DNA from: Moritella marina ATCC 15381
Lineage (GTDB): Bacteria > Pseudomonadota > Gammaproteobacteria > Enterobacterales > Moritellaceae
Direction of reading: 5' to 3'
Length of the DNA: 64,000 bases
Assembly (NCBI RefSeq): GCF_008931805.1
Contig: NZ_CP044399.1
Coordinates: forward strand, 4,389,370 to 4,453,369
A program made the position numbers and the translations under genes. This document shows, piece after piece, positions 27,278 through 35,694 of the stretch (position 1 is the stretch's first letter; the number at the start of each line of letters is the position of its first letter). Below the pieces are notes generated by a model. It was not told the origin of the DNA, did not search any database, and saw only the letters and a list, made by a program, of their open reading frames with translations.

Positions 27278-28351
27278 TTATTTAAACGGGCTGGCTGGAA
27301 TTTTGAAGAACTCTTGCAATAATTTGTTTTTAGTGAATTCTTCAGTAGCTAGTTGCTTACCTCGACTTGCTAAGTTTCTAAGTGTACTTTCTGAGGCATT
27401 ATCTAGGGTGATATCACCTGCAGCTTCGTTCGGAATAGAATCATCCAAATATACATAGTTTTCAGTGGCATTATGCGTTGCAAGTTCTCTCAATAGCATA
27501 GCTTTGTGTAGTTGCTGATTAGCTGTCATCGTAGTTTGAACTAACCTTTCACCAATGCCCCACAACCCTAAATATCCATTCCATTTTTTTGTTGCTAAGT
27601 TAGAAGGGCTTATAGCGTACTCTTCGCCTAATGTTCCAACATTTAAAATTCGAACATCACTAACTTTTGCATCAGGAAAATCAATTTTCATATCTCGAAA
27701 TACTTCATGCAATCCTATGAAACTTGGGTTATTGGCAACTAAGCCGCCATCTGCAAAATAAGCATCTAGATCTTTACAATAATGAGGCAAGAAATATGTT
27801 GGTGCGGCCGAGGTTGCTAAAGCAGCATCGAGTAACTTTAAACGAGCATCTCTAGTAAAATCAGGGTTATGCGGTGTCTTAAAAAATTGAGGTTTACCCG
27901 TAGATAAGTTGACAGCGGGAATCATAACTCGACGATTCAAATCATTAAAAGTCATGCTTTCATCAATCATGCTTGTTATCGTATCAGCTAATGGTTTGCT
28001 ATCGTAAAGTGGGCGAGTCAATAAACGATAACTTCTACGAGTCTTTGGGAGTAGTTTGGGATATTTTTGTTCCGGGAAAATCAAAGCCGCTTGTTTACGA
28101 AATACTTCCTCTAATTTTCGAGCACTCTTACCTGCAGCCAACCCTAAAGCTAGAATACCACCAATAGAAGTGCCTGTGATGAGATCGAAGTAATCTCCGA
28201 TTTTAACGTTATTGATGCCATTCTTGTCTTCTATAATACGTTCAATTTCCGCAAGTAAGCTGATAGTGAACAAACCTCTTGCTCCACCACCATTTAAACT
28301 CAGAATTCTAATTGGAACTTGAGAATCACTTGCATCTTCAGGCTCTGACAT
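27278..28351 (-). CDS. capV: CBASS effector CapV, patatin-like phospholipase
   Basis: CapV is a cyclic-nucleotide-activated phospholipase that destroys the inner membrane and kills the infected cell. The 357-aa protein has the oxyanion loop NGGGARGLF (about residue 20), the nucleophile elbow GTSIGG and the catalytic Asp in FADGGLVANNP. The ATG at 28351 follows AAGGAAATCAAT and is preferred over a TTG at 28378. It is the first gene of the operon. The 291 bases upstream hold a 26-base palindrome (28537-28562) but no gene. Confidence 0.92.
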   Translation of the reverse strand: MSEPEDASDSQVPIRILSLNGGGARGLFTISLLAEIERIIEDKNGINNVKIGDYFDLITGTSIGGILALGLAAGKSARKLEEVFRKQAALIFPEQKYPKLLPKTRRSYRLLTRPLYDSKPLADTITSMIDESMTFNDLNRRVMIPAVNLSTGKPQFFKTPHNPDFTRDARLKLLDAALATSAAPTYFLPHYCKDLDAYFADGGLVANNPSFIGLHEVFRDMKIDFPDAKVSDVRILNVGTLGEEYAISPSNLATKKWNGYLGLWGIGERLVQTTMTANQQLHKAMLLRELATHNATENYVYLDDSIPNEAAGDITLDNASESTLRNLASRGKQLATEEFTKNKLLQEFFKIPASPFK

Positions 28352-28536
28352 ATTGATTTCCTTAATTAAAATATCCAATAAGGATTAGGTTGGGCTAGAT
28401 AGTTAAAAAATCAAGAGTGTAAAGGGGCTTTTGTTGTACATTTTGTTTGTAAATTGATCTTTGTGGTGGGTGGTGTAAGTTTTTTTGGCAATTCTTAAAA
28501 TTGTAGTGCTGTGGCTTATACGTTGGCATAGCCAGA

Positions 28537-28562
28537 AAGTGGTGTTGCATGCAACACCATTT
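28537..28562. repeat. Near-perfect 26-base palindrome between radical SAM copy and capV
   Basis: The central 20 bases, TGGTGTTGCATGCAACACCA, are a perfect palindrome with no loop, extended by AA/TT with one mismatch each side. No T-run follows on the minus strand, so a dimeric operator controlling capV is as likely as a terminator for the radical SAM copy. Confidence 0.55.
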
Positions 28563-28642
28563 AAATATTTAGTTGAAAACTAAAATTGTCAATCGACGTT
28601 AATTCTGTAGCTTAAAGTAATATTGTATTGTTAGACAATAAC

Positions 28643-29545
28643 TTACAACCCTCGCTGCCATTCTTGGCGCAAAGGTATCGCTCCTGGTTGTTGCTGTGCC
28701 AGCTGAACCTTTGCAAGTAACTGCGCTTTATCCTGTCCCAAAGTACCTTTTAATACCAAGTAATTCGAAGCGTGATCAGAACGGAATATTGTTTGTTCCA
28801 ACTCCAGCGTAGTCAAAAGTATTTCCATTTCTTTAAACAATTCTTGTTGGCGTAACTGGCGGTAAGGTTGTCGATTTTCTTTTAAGAAATTTGCAGCGAA
28901 TCGTTCTTCACCAAATGGGAAGCTAACAACTAAAGTAGACAAATAATCTGGCTGAGTTTCATTCATCAATCGAGCTGAGTTAATGGCATGCTGCTCAGAA
29001 AATTCAGGGCCACCTAAACCGTTCAAAATCATGACCGAGCTTTTCATACCAGCTTGCTTGATTTTGTTAAGGGCAACAACTGAACTTTGGTAGGTTTCGC
29101 CTTTATCGATCAGTTTTAAAACCTCATCATCACCGCTCTCACAGCCTACATAGACGAGCTTAAGACCCAATGCTCTCAGTTCGGTTAGCTGTTCGACTGT
29201 TTTATTCGTTAAGTTGCGAGGTAAGCAATAGCTAGAAACACGAGTCACTTGAGGTAGGTGAAGCTTAATAAGCTCAAGGATCTGTTTTAGTCGATTAAAT
29301 GGCAGCATCATAGCATCGCCATCGGCTAGAAAAACACGGCCTGTGGGTAAGCCTGATTGGACTACGCTTAAAATTTCTTTTTCTATCTGATCAATTTGTT
29401 TAGGTTTAAACTTTTTGTTTTCACCTTCATACATCGAACAGAACGAGCACTTATTCCATGAGCAACCATTCGTCACTTGTAAAATTAAGCTCTTCCATTC
29501 GCTTGGTGGTCGAAATACTGGTTCAATGTAATCTATAGGGTACAT
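28643..29545 (-). CDS. Radical SAM protein, intact island-borne copy of the disrupted gene
   Basis: This 300-aa protein is a full-length homologue of the gene that the island interrupts. Both share VFRPPSEW, the NGCSWN Cx4Cx2C cluster (C28, C33, C36), VFLADGDAM, YVGCESGDDEVL, SVMILNGLGG, SARLMNE.QPDYLSTLVVSFP, FRSDHASNYL.LKGTLG.DKAQLL and a terminal EWQRGL. The family consists of B12-independent radical SAM enzymes of unknown function; it sits outside the common HemN pattern because the first cluster spacing is four. It faces the same way as CBASS but lies 291 bases from capV. The simplest reading is a replacement that keeps the host function alive after insertion. Confidence 0.9.
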   Translation of the reverse strand: MYPIDYIEPVFRPPSEWKSLILQVTNGCSWNKCSFCSMYEGENKKFKPKQIDQIEKEILSVVQSGLPTGRVFLADGDAMMLPFNRLKQILELIKLHLPQVTRVSSYCLPRNLTNKTVEQLTELRALGLKLVYVGCESGDDEVLKLIDKGETYQSSVVALNKIKQAGMKSSVMILNGLGGPEFSEQHAINSARLMNETQPDYLSTLVVSFPFGEERFAANFLKENRQPYRQLRQQELFKEMEILLTTLELEQTIFRSDHASNYLVLKGTLGQDKAQLLAKVQLAQQQPGAIPLRQEWQRGL

Positions 29546-29835
29546 ATCGATAACTTATTAAGACAAAAAATCAATCTTAAATCATAAAGGGTTAATTTAC
29601 GATTCTTAGTTTGATAGGAATGCTAACAGGAATTTGAGTACACTAAATTCTAGCTGGTTTAAGTCAGTAAATAATGTCGATTAACACTAATTTTCAACAC
29701 GCTTATAAGAATGTAGTCCTTAAGTGGTACTTCGGGTTTTATTAATACCTACAACTGGTTAATAACTCTTCTGTCATGGTTTAACGTATTGAAATTTATG
29801 TTAAACTTGTGTTTTTAATATAAGGATGCTCTGTT

Positions 29836-30966
29836 TTGAAAACGTTAGCGTTAACATTAATATCTACATTTGTATTGTTTGGCTGCTCATTCAACAACCC
29901 TGAAAAGCAACTATTAATTACTAATAGCATGAAACTTACAACTGCTGAGATCGACACTTCAAGTTTAAAATATGACGCAGTCGTATTTAACAAAGCTTTG
30001 AGAGCTACGTGCTTAGATCTTGCTGATGAATATGAAAATGAATATATTATTCTTTGTGATCGTCGAAGTGGGGATCTTACGATTGCTGAATTTAAGATAT
30101 TAAGTAGAGAAAATATTGATATCGACAGTTCTTCTTACACTAGAAAAATTGTACAGAGAAACCGAAAAAATAAAAAAATAATACACGACCCTATTTTAAA
30201 TAGAACAGCGCTTGATACTCTTACTACATTTACAGCGAAATACGATGCCCGTATGGAGTTCAACATTCATAATATAAATGACTTTTATCAATCGGGGTTA
30301 GCTCTTCGAAATGTTGATTATGAGGCTAAATTCAAAAAAGAGGTTGGTAATTTAATTCCTGCTAATATAGTGGATTATGGTTCGGTAAATAAAGCAATCG
30401 ACAAATATTTTAGAGAGGAGTATAGGACTCGATTTATTGATAACCGAAGAGATGATAACCTTAGGTCAAAAGAAAATCATTTGAATAACGCATATTATGA
30501 GATTAAGAGATTGTTTCATATATATAGCCATATAAATATGAGGTATAAATTCTGTTCAAATAACGGTGAATCATTGGAGGTTTGCTCTGTTACAGGCTCA
30601 CCGTATACTAAAGATAATTATTTTGAAAACAATGATTTGAAATTGTCTTTGTACTACAGTTCTGGTGTGAATAACAATGTAGTCGAGGTGGAAAATAAGT
30701 CAGACAGTTATATAACAATGCTAAATCTAGATACTTTATTGGGAGGGCGATACTATACTGTAAACTTACCGTCACCGGCATTACCTCCACGGTCTATTAA
30801 GCAATTTATATTCAATGATAATACCTTCAGACCTTCTTTTACCGTGAGCAATAATCAGGATAGTATTTCTTATGGATTTACAGCTCAGTATAGAGTTAAT
30901 GATAAAGTGGGCTTATTTAATGAAGTTAAGGAATTTAACCCCATCAGAGCTGTGAAAAGTAAATAG
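29836..30966 (+). CDS. Predicted lipoprotein of unknown function
   Basis: This 376-aa protein starts at a TTG behind AAGGA. It has a lipoprotein signal (about 17 residues ending LFGC, then S), so it should be anchored by Cys17 or so. The rest is hydrophilic and rich in Asn, Asp, Tyr and Arg, with a highly charged middle (residues about 95-115 and 190-215) and a beta-rich C-terminal third. I recognise no family. Its base composition is AT-rich like the rest of the cargo. GMT islands are known to carry T6SS effectors and immunity genes, but nothing here supports either role. Confidence 0.7.
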   Translation: MKTLALTLISTFVLFGCSFNNPEKQLLITNSMKLTTAEIDTSSLKYDAVVFNKALRATCLDLADEYENEYIILCDRRSGDLTIAEFKILSRENIDIDSSSYTRKIVQRNRKNKKIIHDPILNRTALDTLTTFTAKYDARMEFNIHNINDFYQSGLALRNVDYEAKFKKEVGNLIPANIVDYGSVNKAIDKYFREEYRTRFIDNRRDDNLRSKENHLNNAYYEIKRLFHIYSHINMRYKFCSNNGESLEVCSVTGSPYTKDNYFENNDLKLSLYYSSGVNNNVVEVENKSDSYITMLNLDTLLGGRYYTVNLPSPALPPRSIKQFIFNDNTFRPSFTVSNNQDSISYGFTAQYRVNDKVGLFNEVKEFNPIRAVKSK

Positions 30967-31234
30967 ATTATTCTGATTACTACCGAACCTCAATCAGATA
31001 TCAAGGGAAATGCTTTTGATTAATTACATGGTAAGCATCGTGTATTGAATTTGCCACATTGCTTATCATCTTTAACTCATTTTAAATAAGTCCCTCAACA
31101 CTCTATAAGTTGTGTATTAGCATGGAAAATTAAGCCTTCTTATTGGAGGTTGCTCTTTAGGTACATAGTTAATATACGCTGCCGTGGATCAAGGCGATAA
31201 TATTTGAAGTCAAGAAACGCTACGAAGAGTAAAC

Positions 31235-32605
31235 CTAAAAAACTGAAATTAGACGCTGTTTAAATGTTCCTAACGTTAAAACAAAATCTTGAACGTTTAA
31301 TTTGGAGTGATTTATTTCGAGTCCCCATTCAATGTTTACGTTAAGTTTGTCTACCGCTGTAGTTGAGTTTGATTTACCGGCATTAGCCCCAAGGATATTA
31401 TCGATATCAAAATCCTGCTCAGTATTACGGTCTAATCGTATAACGGTATTATTGTCTGGCAGGTCTTCAGCGATGCGCTCTGCAAAAGATGATAACTGAC
31501 TCTCTGCAATGGTATACAACCATGCCTCTTGGTTCTCAGCGTCACTTATACGCAATATTCGACCTAATACCTGCCTGAAGTACAATTCGGTTTTAATATG
31601 GCTTAAATGACAGCACACTTGCAACCGTGGAATGTCAGTTCCTTCAGATACCATCCCAACACTAACAATCCACTTAGTATCACTTGTTCTAAATCGCGTA
31701 ATCTCATTAAGGGGATCATCGTGCCGATAAGTAACGATCACAGCTGATTGATTGAACTCATTCTGTAATAACGATAATAATTCGTTGGCGTGTTCAACTG
31801 ATGATGCAACGACAAGGCCACCTGCTCTCGGGTTTAGCTGTCTTATTTCAGCTAGTTTATGGCAACTTAGCCCTAGTAAATACAGCATTGCTTCACGGTT
31901 GGTTATGATCGCTGAATAAGGAATAGACTCATTCATTAGTAGCTCTTGAATGGAGTTAAAACACTTATCTTCTTTATTTGAGCTCGTGATACTTAAATCA
32001 TCATTATCAACCAATACAATCTTTGGAGATCGGCAAACACGGTCTTTCACAGCTTCAGATAAACCATAAATAAAGTCACATTGGATTGCCCCGTCGGGCT
32101 TAGAATACCTCGCTAATGAAATAGGCTGAGCATCTGATCGCCATGGTGTACCCGTTAACGCTAGCGTGAAGGCGGCGTAATCTTGGATCTTAGTTAGTAT
32201 TTCCATTCCCCAGGCATTTGCTTCAATAACACTGTTACCTGAACAATGGTGTATTTCATCGAACACAACTAATACGCGATAACGTTTAAGTAAATCCCAA
32301 AACTCATCATTCATATACAACATATTTTGATACGTATAAGAACCCCCAACTGAGCCAATACCACCATTAAAGGAACAGCTTAATCGCCACGAAAAGGTAC
32401 TTTTAATACTTTCTGCCACGGCTAAGGATGGGGAGAAACATAAGACTAAATCTATATAGTCTTGTTGCTTTAGTGATGACGCAACTTCAGCGGCCATTAC
32501 CGTTTTACCTGCCCCAGGTGTAGCCAAGCATAAAAAGTGAGGTTGTCCTGAAGTGAATTTATTTAATGCTGCATTTAAGCATTCTGATTGCCAATTTCTT
32601 AACAT
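31235..32605 (-). CDS. DExH-box superfamily 2 helicase
   Basis: This 456-aa protein is an SF2 helicase or translocase. Walker A is ATPGAGKT (residues 28-35), the DExH box is DEIHH (116-120), motif III is ALTGTPWR, and motif VI reads QVLGRILR. The family resembles restriction-type and ERCC3-like ATPases. No nuclease domain is visible in its short C-terminus. It begins four bases after the 187-aa gene 32610-33173 and must be translated with it. The pair diverges from an XRE regulator with an operator array. A defence role is inferred from the island setting. Confidence 0.85.
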   Translation of the reverse strand: MLRNWQSECLNAALNKFTSGQPHFLCLATPGAGKTVMAAEVASSLKQQDYIDLVLCFSPSLAVAESIKSTFSWRLSCSFNGGIGSVGGSYTYQNMLYMNDEFWDLLKRYRVLVVFDEIHHCSGNSVIEANAWGMEILTKIQDYAAFTLALTGTPWRSDAQPISLARYSKPDGAIQCDFIYGLSEAVKDRVCRSPKIVLVDNDDLSITSSNKEDKCFNSIQELLMNESIPYSAIITNREAMLYLLGLSCHKLAEIRQLNPRAGGLVVASSVEHANELLSLLQNEFNQSAVIVTYRHDDPLNEITRFRTSDTKWIVSVGMVSEGTDIPRLQVCCHLSHIKTELYFRQVLGRILRISDAENQEAWLYTIAESQLSSFAERIAEDLPDNNTVIRLDRNTEQDFDIDNILGANAGKSNSTTAVDKLNVNIEWGLEINHSKLNVQDFVLTLGTFKQRLISVF

Positions 32606-32609
32606 TTGA

Positions 32610-33173
32610 TTATGCGGCCAATTCAGCGGTGTTTAGTACTTTTGTTAGGGCATTTACTTTGCCAAGCAATTGAACTGAACGCTCCCGAGTTTCTAAGTAA
32701 AAGGGTTTGAACAGATCATTTTGTTTCGGAAAGCGTTGCATTAAATCTTTAAATTCTTCGACCTCACTTAATGAGATAGCCAGTTCTGCTTCATATGTTT
32801 TCTTTTCTTTGGATAGTTCATAGAGGAAATTAGTATTGTTTTCGCCTTTTTCATTCGGTAATAGTTTTACTTTCGGTTGTTGTGTTGCTGGTACGTCAGC
32901 ACTGGATTTAATCACAAAATTAGCAGTAATAAATTTTTCTGATTTGATGTACCGGCTATTTTTTACTTCCGAATGAGTATGCTTTATTAGTAGTTTTAGC
33001 TTGGTTAGTTTACAAATTACACGATAAATACATTTACGAGTTTCAGTCTTATCATTAAAAAATCTTGACTCATACATGAGCGCGTCTCGTATTTCTGAAA
33101 CTGTAAAATTATTTATATTTACTACTATCAATAAATTATATACATCAGGATGCAGTGCTATAGCTCTCGCCAT
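32610..33173 (-). CDS. Unknown protein with winged-helix-like N-terminus, helicase partner
   Basis: I do not recognise a family for this 187-aa protein. Residues about 5-75 look like a winged helix (VSEIRDALMYESRFF ... CIYRVICKLTKLKLLIK), and residues about 115-180 are predicted coiled coil (LYELSKEKKTYEAELAISL onward). It is the first gene of a two-gene operon with the DExH helicase and stops four bases before it. The start lies about 100 bases from the XRE gene on the other strand, across three operator-like repeats. It may be a DNA-binding adaptor for the helicase. Confidence 0.7.
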   Translation of the reverse strand: MARAIALHPDVYNLLIVVNINNFTVSEIRDALMYESRFFNDKTETRKCIYRVICKLTKLKLLIKHTHSEVKNSRYIKSEKFITANFVIKSSADVPATQQPKVKLLPNEKGENNTNFLYELSKEKKTYEAELAISLSEVEEFKDLMQRFPKQNDLFKPFYLETRERSVQLLGKVNALTKVLNTAELAA

Positions 33174-33195
33174 TATTAAAATCTCAAAACTAAAA

Positions 33196-33262
33196 CTTAG
33201 GATTGCTAAGTATACAGTAATCAGTAAAACTTAGACAATCTAAGCTATTCAGGATTACTAAG
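33196..33262. promoter_or_regulatory. Three-site operator array between XRE gene and helicase operon
   Basis: Two perfect CTTAG-N5-CTAAG palindromes lie at 33196-33210 and 33230-33244, and a third site with the right half conserved (TTCAGGATTACTAAG) at 33248-33262. Centres are 34 and 18 bases apart. They fill the 100-base divergent control region, a classic layout for an XRE repressor that governs itself and the opposite operon. Confidence 0.75.
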
Positions 33263-33273
33263 ATGAAACACCT

Positions 33274-33588
33274 GTGGTCAGAGAAAACCCAATCCCAATT
33301 CGCCTTAAACAAGCGCGTAAAAAAGCTAAAATTACCCAAAAGGATTTGGGTATTAAAATAGGTATGGAACCAAGTTCTGCAAGTGGACGTATGAACCATT
33401 ACGAAAAAGGGCGTCACACTCCTGATATCACCGCTTTGCAGCGCATGGCTGATGAGTTAGGCGTACCACTTAATTATTTCTTTTGTGAAGATGATAGTGC
33501 TGCTGAATTAGCGTGCTTGATTGATAAGATGTCAGAAGGTGAGAAGGAATTATTGATTAGTAAATTACTTAAACATGGGGCAGATTAA
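33274..33588 (+). CDS. XRE-family (Cro/CI-type) transcriptional regulator
   Basis: This 104-aa protein is a helix-turn-helix regulator: IRLKQARKKAKITQKDLGIKIGMEPSSASGRMNHYEKG, then TPDITALQRMADELGVPLNYFF, spanning residues about 8-72, followed by a short acidic and helical tail. The start is a GTG at 33274; no in-frame ATG is available upstream. It probably binds the three palindromes just upstream and controls the divergent helicase operon. The downstream OLD gene is 163 bases away. Confidence 0.88.
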   Translation: MVRENPIPIRLKQARKKAKITQKDLGIKIGMEPSSASGRMNHYEKGRHTPDITALQRMADELGVPLNYFFCEDDSAAELACLIDKMSEGEKELLISKLLKHGAD

Positions 33589-33751
33589 AGAATCTATTTT
33601 ATAGATAGCTATCCAGCTAGGCTTGTATGAAGTATGAATAATTATAGTCATAACAGTTTGAAGTTATTATAATTATATTTGTGATCGAGTAAATAAATAA
33701 AATTATTGATAATGTTAACATATGCTTCTGGCTTCATAAATGAGCATATAA

Positions 33752-35581
33752 ATGGCTGTAAAATTAGAAAAACTGATTATCAAGAATTTTCGAGCAATTG
33801 GATCGATTGCTGTAGAGATTGAACTTGACGATATTGTCATTCTTGTAGGGGGGAACAACTTCGGTAAAAGTACCATTTTACAGGCTTATCATGCCGCTGT
33901 TAACGGAGAGAAACTTTGTATAAATGACTACCATAATCGTGAAGTCGATAAAGCAAAGTTACCCACGGTCGAGATCCACACAAGATGCTCAGGCGAAGAT
34001 AAACCCAGCGAGCATTTTTATACACCTTTTGAAAATGAGACAATTGATAGCTCTTACTTAATTAAAGAGCAGTTCACTTGGCCTACCAAAGATAAAGCAC
34101 CTGTTCGAGTCGGTTTCTTAGTTAAAGAAGATCGATTTGCAAACGAGAAAGATAAACCCAGAATGCCTTGGTCAAACGACGGCGCCTCACGAAAAAATAG
34201 ACCCAAAGCGCACTTAATAGGAACATTTAGTGATCCACAAGAGCAATCCGATGCGATTCAGAGTATTTTGGTTGATGTATTCTTAGAAGAAAAAGTGCGA
34301 AGCTTTAAACCTAAAAATCAAGATGCTAATTATCAATCTTTATATGAACAAATGTCATCTTTAAAGAGTGAATTTATTGAAAGTTCTAAGACTGGGCTGG
34401 ATCAATTAGCCGTTGATATCTCAAAATATGCTTCAAAAATAATACCAGACCATGAACTTAAAATAAGTGTTAATGAAAAAGATATTAGTGAGTCAAACCT
34501 GAAAATTTTTGATTCTTCTGAGGTCGAGGTTAAGTTTGGTAAAAATGATCAATTATTCCCTATTAGCCATCATGGTAGCGGTGCTAGGCGAACGTTACTT
34601 TGGTCTGTTTTAAAGCAGATTGCTGAAATGGGGTATGAGTCAACAAGTAAGAAAGTGAAGTACACCAAATTAGGTGATTACAAGTCTCATTTATTACTAT
34701 TAGATGAGCCAGAATTAAGCTTACACCCATCTGCATGTCGAGATACAAGAGACATGCTTTATGATCTCGCAGAGAATAACGATAACTGGCAAGTAATGGT
34801 TACTACTCACTCTCCAAGTTTTATCGATTTAACACGAGACCATACTAAAATTATCCGAGTTGATAATAGTATGGATAATGTTGTTGCAACGACTATCTTT
34901 AAGCCAGATCTTGTTACCTTCACTGAAGATGAAACCGAGTCACTGAAGCTACTTAATCTGCTTAATCCAGATGTGATGGAATTTTTCTTTGGTGGTAAAG
35001 TTCTTCTTGTAGAAGGAGACACAGAATACTCATCTTTCGGTAAAATAATTCAAGATGCTAAAGAGCGTGGTGATAAAACTTTAGATAATTTGTTTATTTT
35101 ACGCTGTAGAGGTAAAGTGCAAGTCGCTATGTTTATGAAAATATTGAATCACTTTAAAAAAGAATATTTTGTACTTCATGATATAGATTCTAAACAAATA
35201 TTGAAGAACCGGTGGTTAAAAGATGGTAAGGGCGGTAAGAAAAAAGAATTAAGAATAGAGGTTAACCCCGCTTGGAGTAACAATAGTAAAATTCTGGAAC
35301 AAATGTCTGAATATAGCAAGGTATATGGTTCTGTCATTGATTTTGAAACAGCTTATTTCGATGAAGGTATTAGCTCTGGAAAGCCTGAAAATGCTATGAC
35401 TAAACTTAAAGATCTAGGTATCTATGAAACAGTTAATAGTTTACTTACAGCTATTGTGACTGGTAACGATCAGTTATTACCTGAAAACGTGATTAAATGG
35501 ACTAAATTAGCTGAAATTAGTGATAAGTTTGATACATTCGCAATTATTAATCCAGAAGTAGTACCTAAGCTGCCTAATTAG
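33752..35581 (+). CDS. OLD-family ATPase with TOPRIM nuclease domain
   Basis: This 609-aa protein is an overcoming-lysogenization-defect (OLD) nuclease. The ATPase has Walker A GGNNFGKST (33-41), a signature-like HHGSGARRTLLW, Walker B LLLLDEPELSLHP with D318/E319, and a switch His in VTTHSPSF. The TOPRIM domain has E421 (LVEGDTEY) and the HDID pair D477/D479. It resembles GajA of Gabija, but no UvrD-like GajB is present, so it is a stand-alone (class 1) OLD or works with a neighbour. The Mrr-like nuclease follows after 113 bases. No good ribosome site is visible before the ATG. Confidence 0.88.
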   Translation: MAVKLEKLIIKNFRAIGSIAVEIELDDIVILVGGNNFGKSTILQAYHAAVNGEKLCINDYHNREVDKAKLPTVEIHTRCSGEDKPSEHFYTPFENETIDSSYLIKEQFTWPTKDKAPVRVGFLVKEDRFANEKDKPRMPWSNDGASRKNRPKAHLIGTFSDPQEQSDAIQSILVDVFLEEKVRSFKPKNQDANYQSLYEQMSSLKSEFIESSKTGLDQLAVDISKYASKIIPDHELKISVNEKDISESNLKIFDSSEVEVKFGKNDQLFPISHHGSGARRTLLWSVLKQIAEMGYESTSKKVKYTKLGDYKSHLLLLDEPELSLHPSACRDTRDMLYDLAENNDNWQVMVTTHSPSFIDLTRDHTKIIRVDNSMDNVVATTIFKPDLVTFTEDETESLKLLNLLNPDVMEFFFGGKVLLVEGDTEYSSFGKIIQDAKERGDKTLDNLFILRCRGKVQVAMFMKILNHFKKEYFVLHDIDSKQILKNRWLKDGKGGKKKELRIEVNPAWSNNSKILEQMSEYSKVYGSVIDFETAYFDEGISSGKPENAMTKLKDLGIYETVNSLLTAIVTGNDQLLPENVIKWTKLAEISDKFDTFAIINPEVVPKLPN

Positions 35582-35694
35582 CAATACCATTAACGCTTGC
35601 TTCCTCTTGGTTGTGAGCGTTACAGAATATTTGTGTCTGATAGGAATAGTTCGACAAGATGATTTTGTATGTTGTTATATTGTAAGGAGATAAT

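Noticed and set aside
28561-28585. A TAGTTGA/AAATATT stretch that resembles the island ends and could mark a nested element
   Set aside because: Spacing and the second block do not match the terminal repeats, and such AT-rich words are expected by chance.
31235-35581. Gabija (GajA plus GajB) from the OLD nuclease and the nearby helicase
   Set aside because: The helicase is a DExH SF2 enzyme on the opposite strand with another partner, not a UvrD-type SF1 helicase adjacent to the OLD gene.
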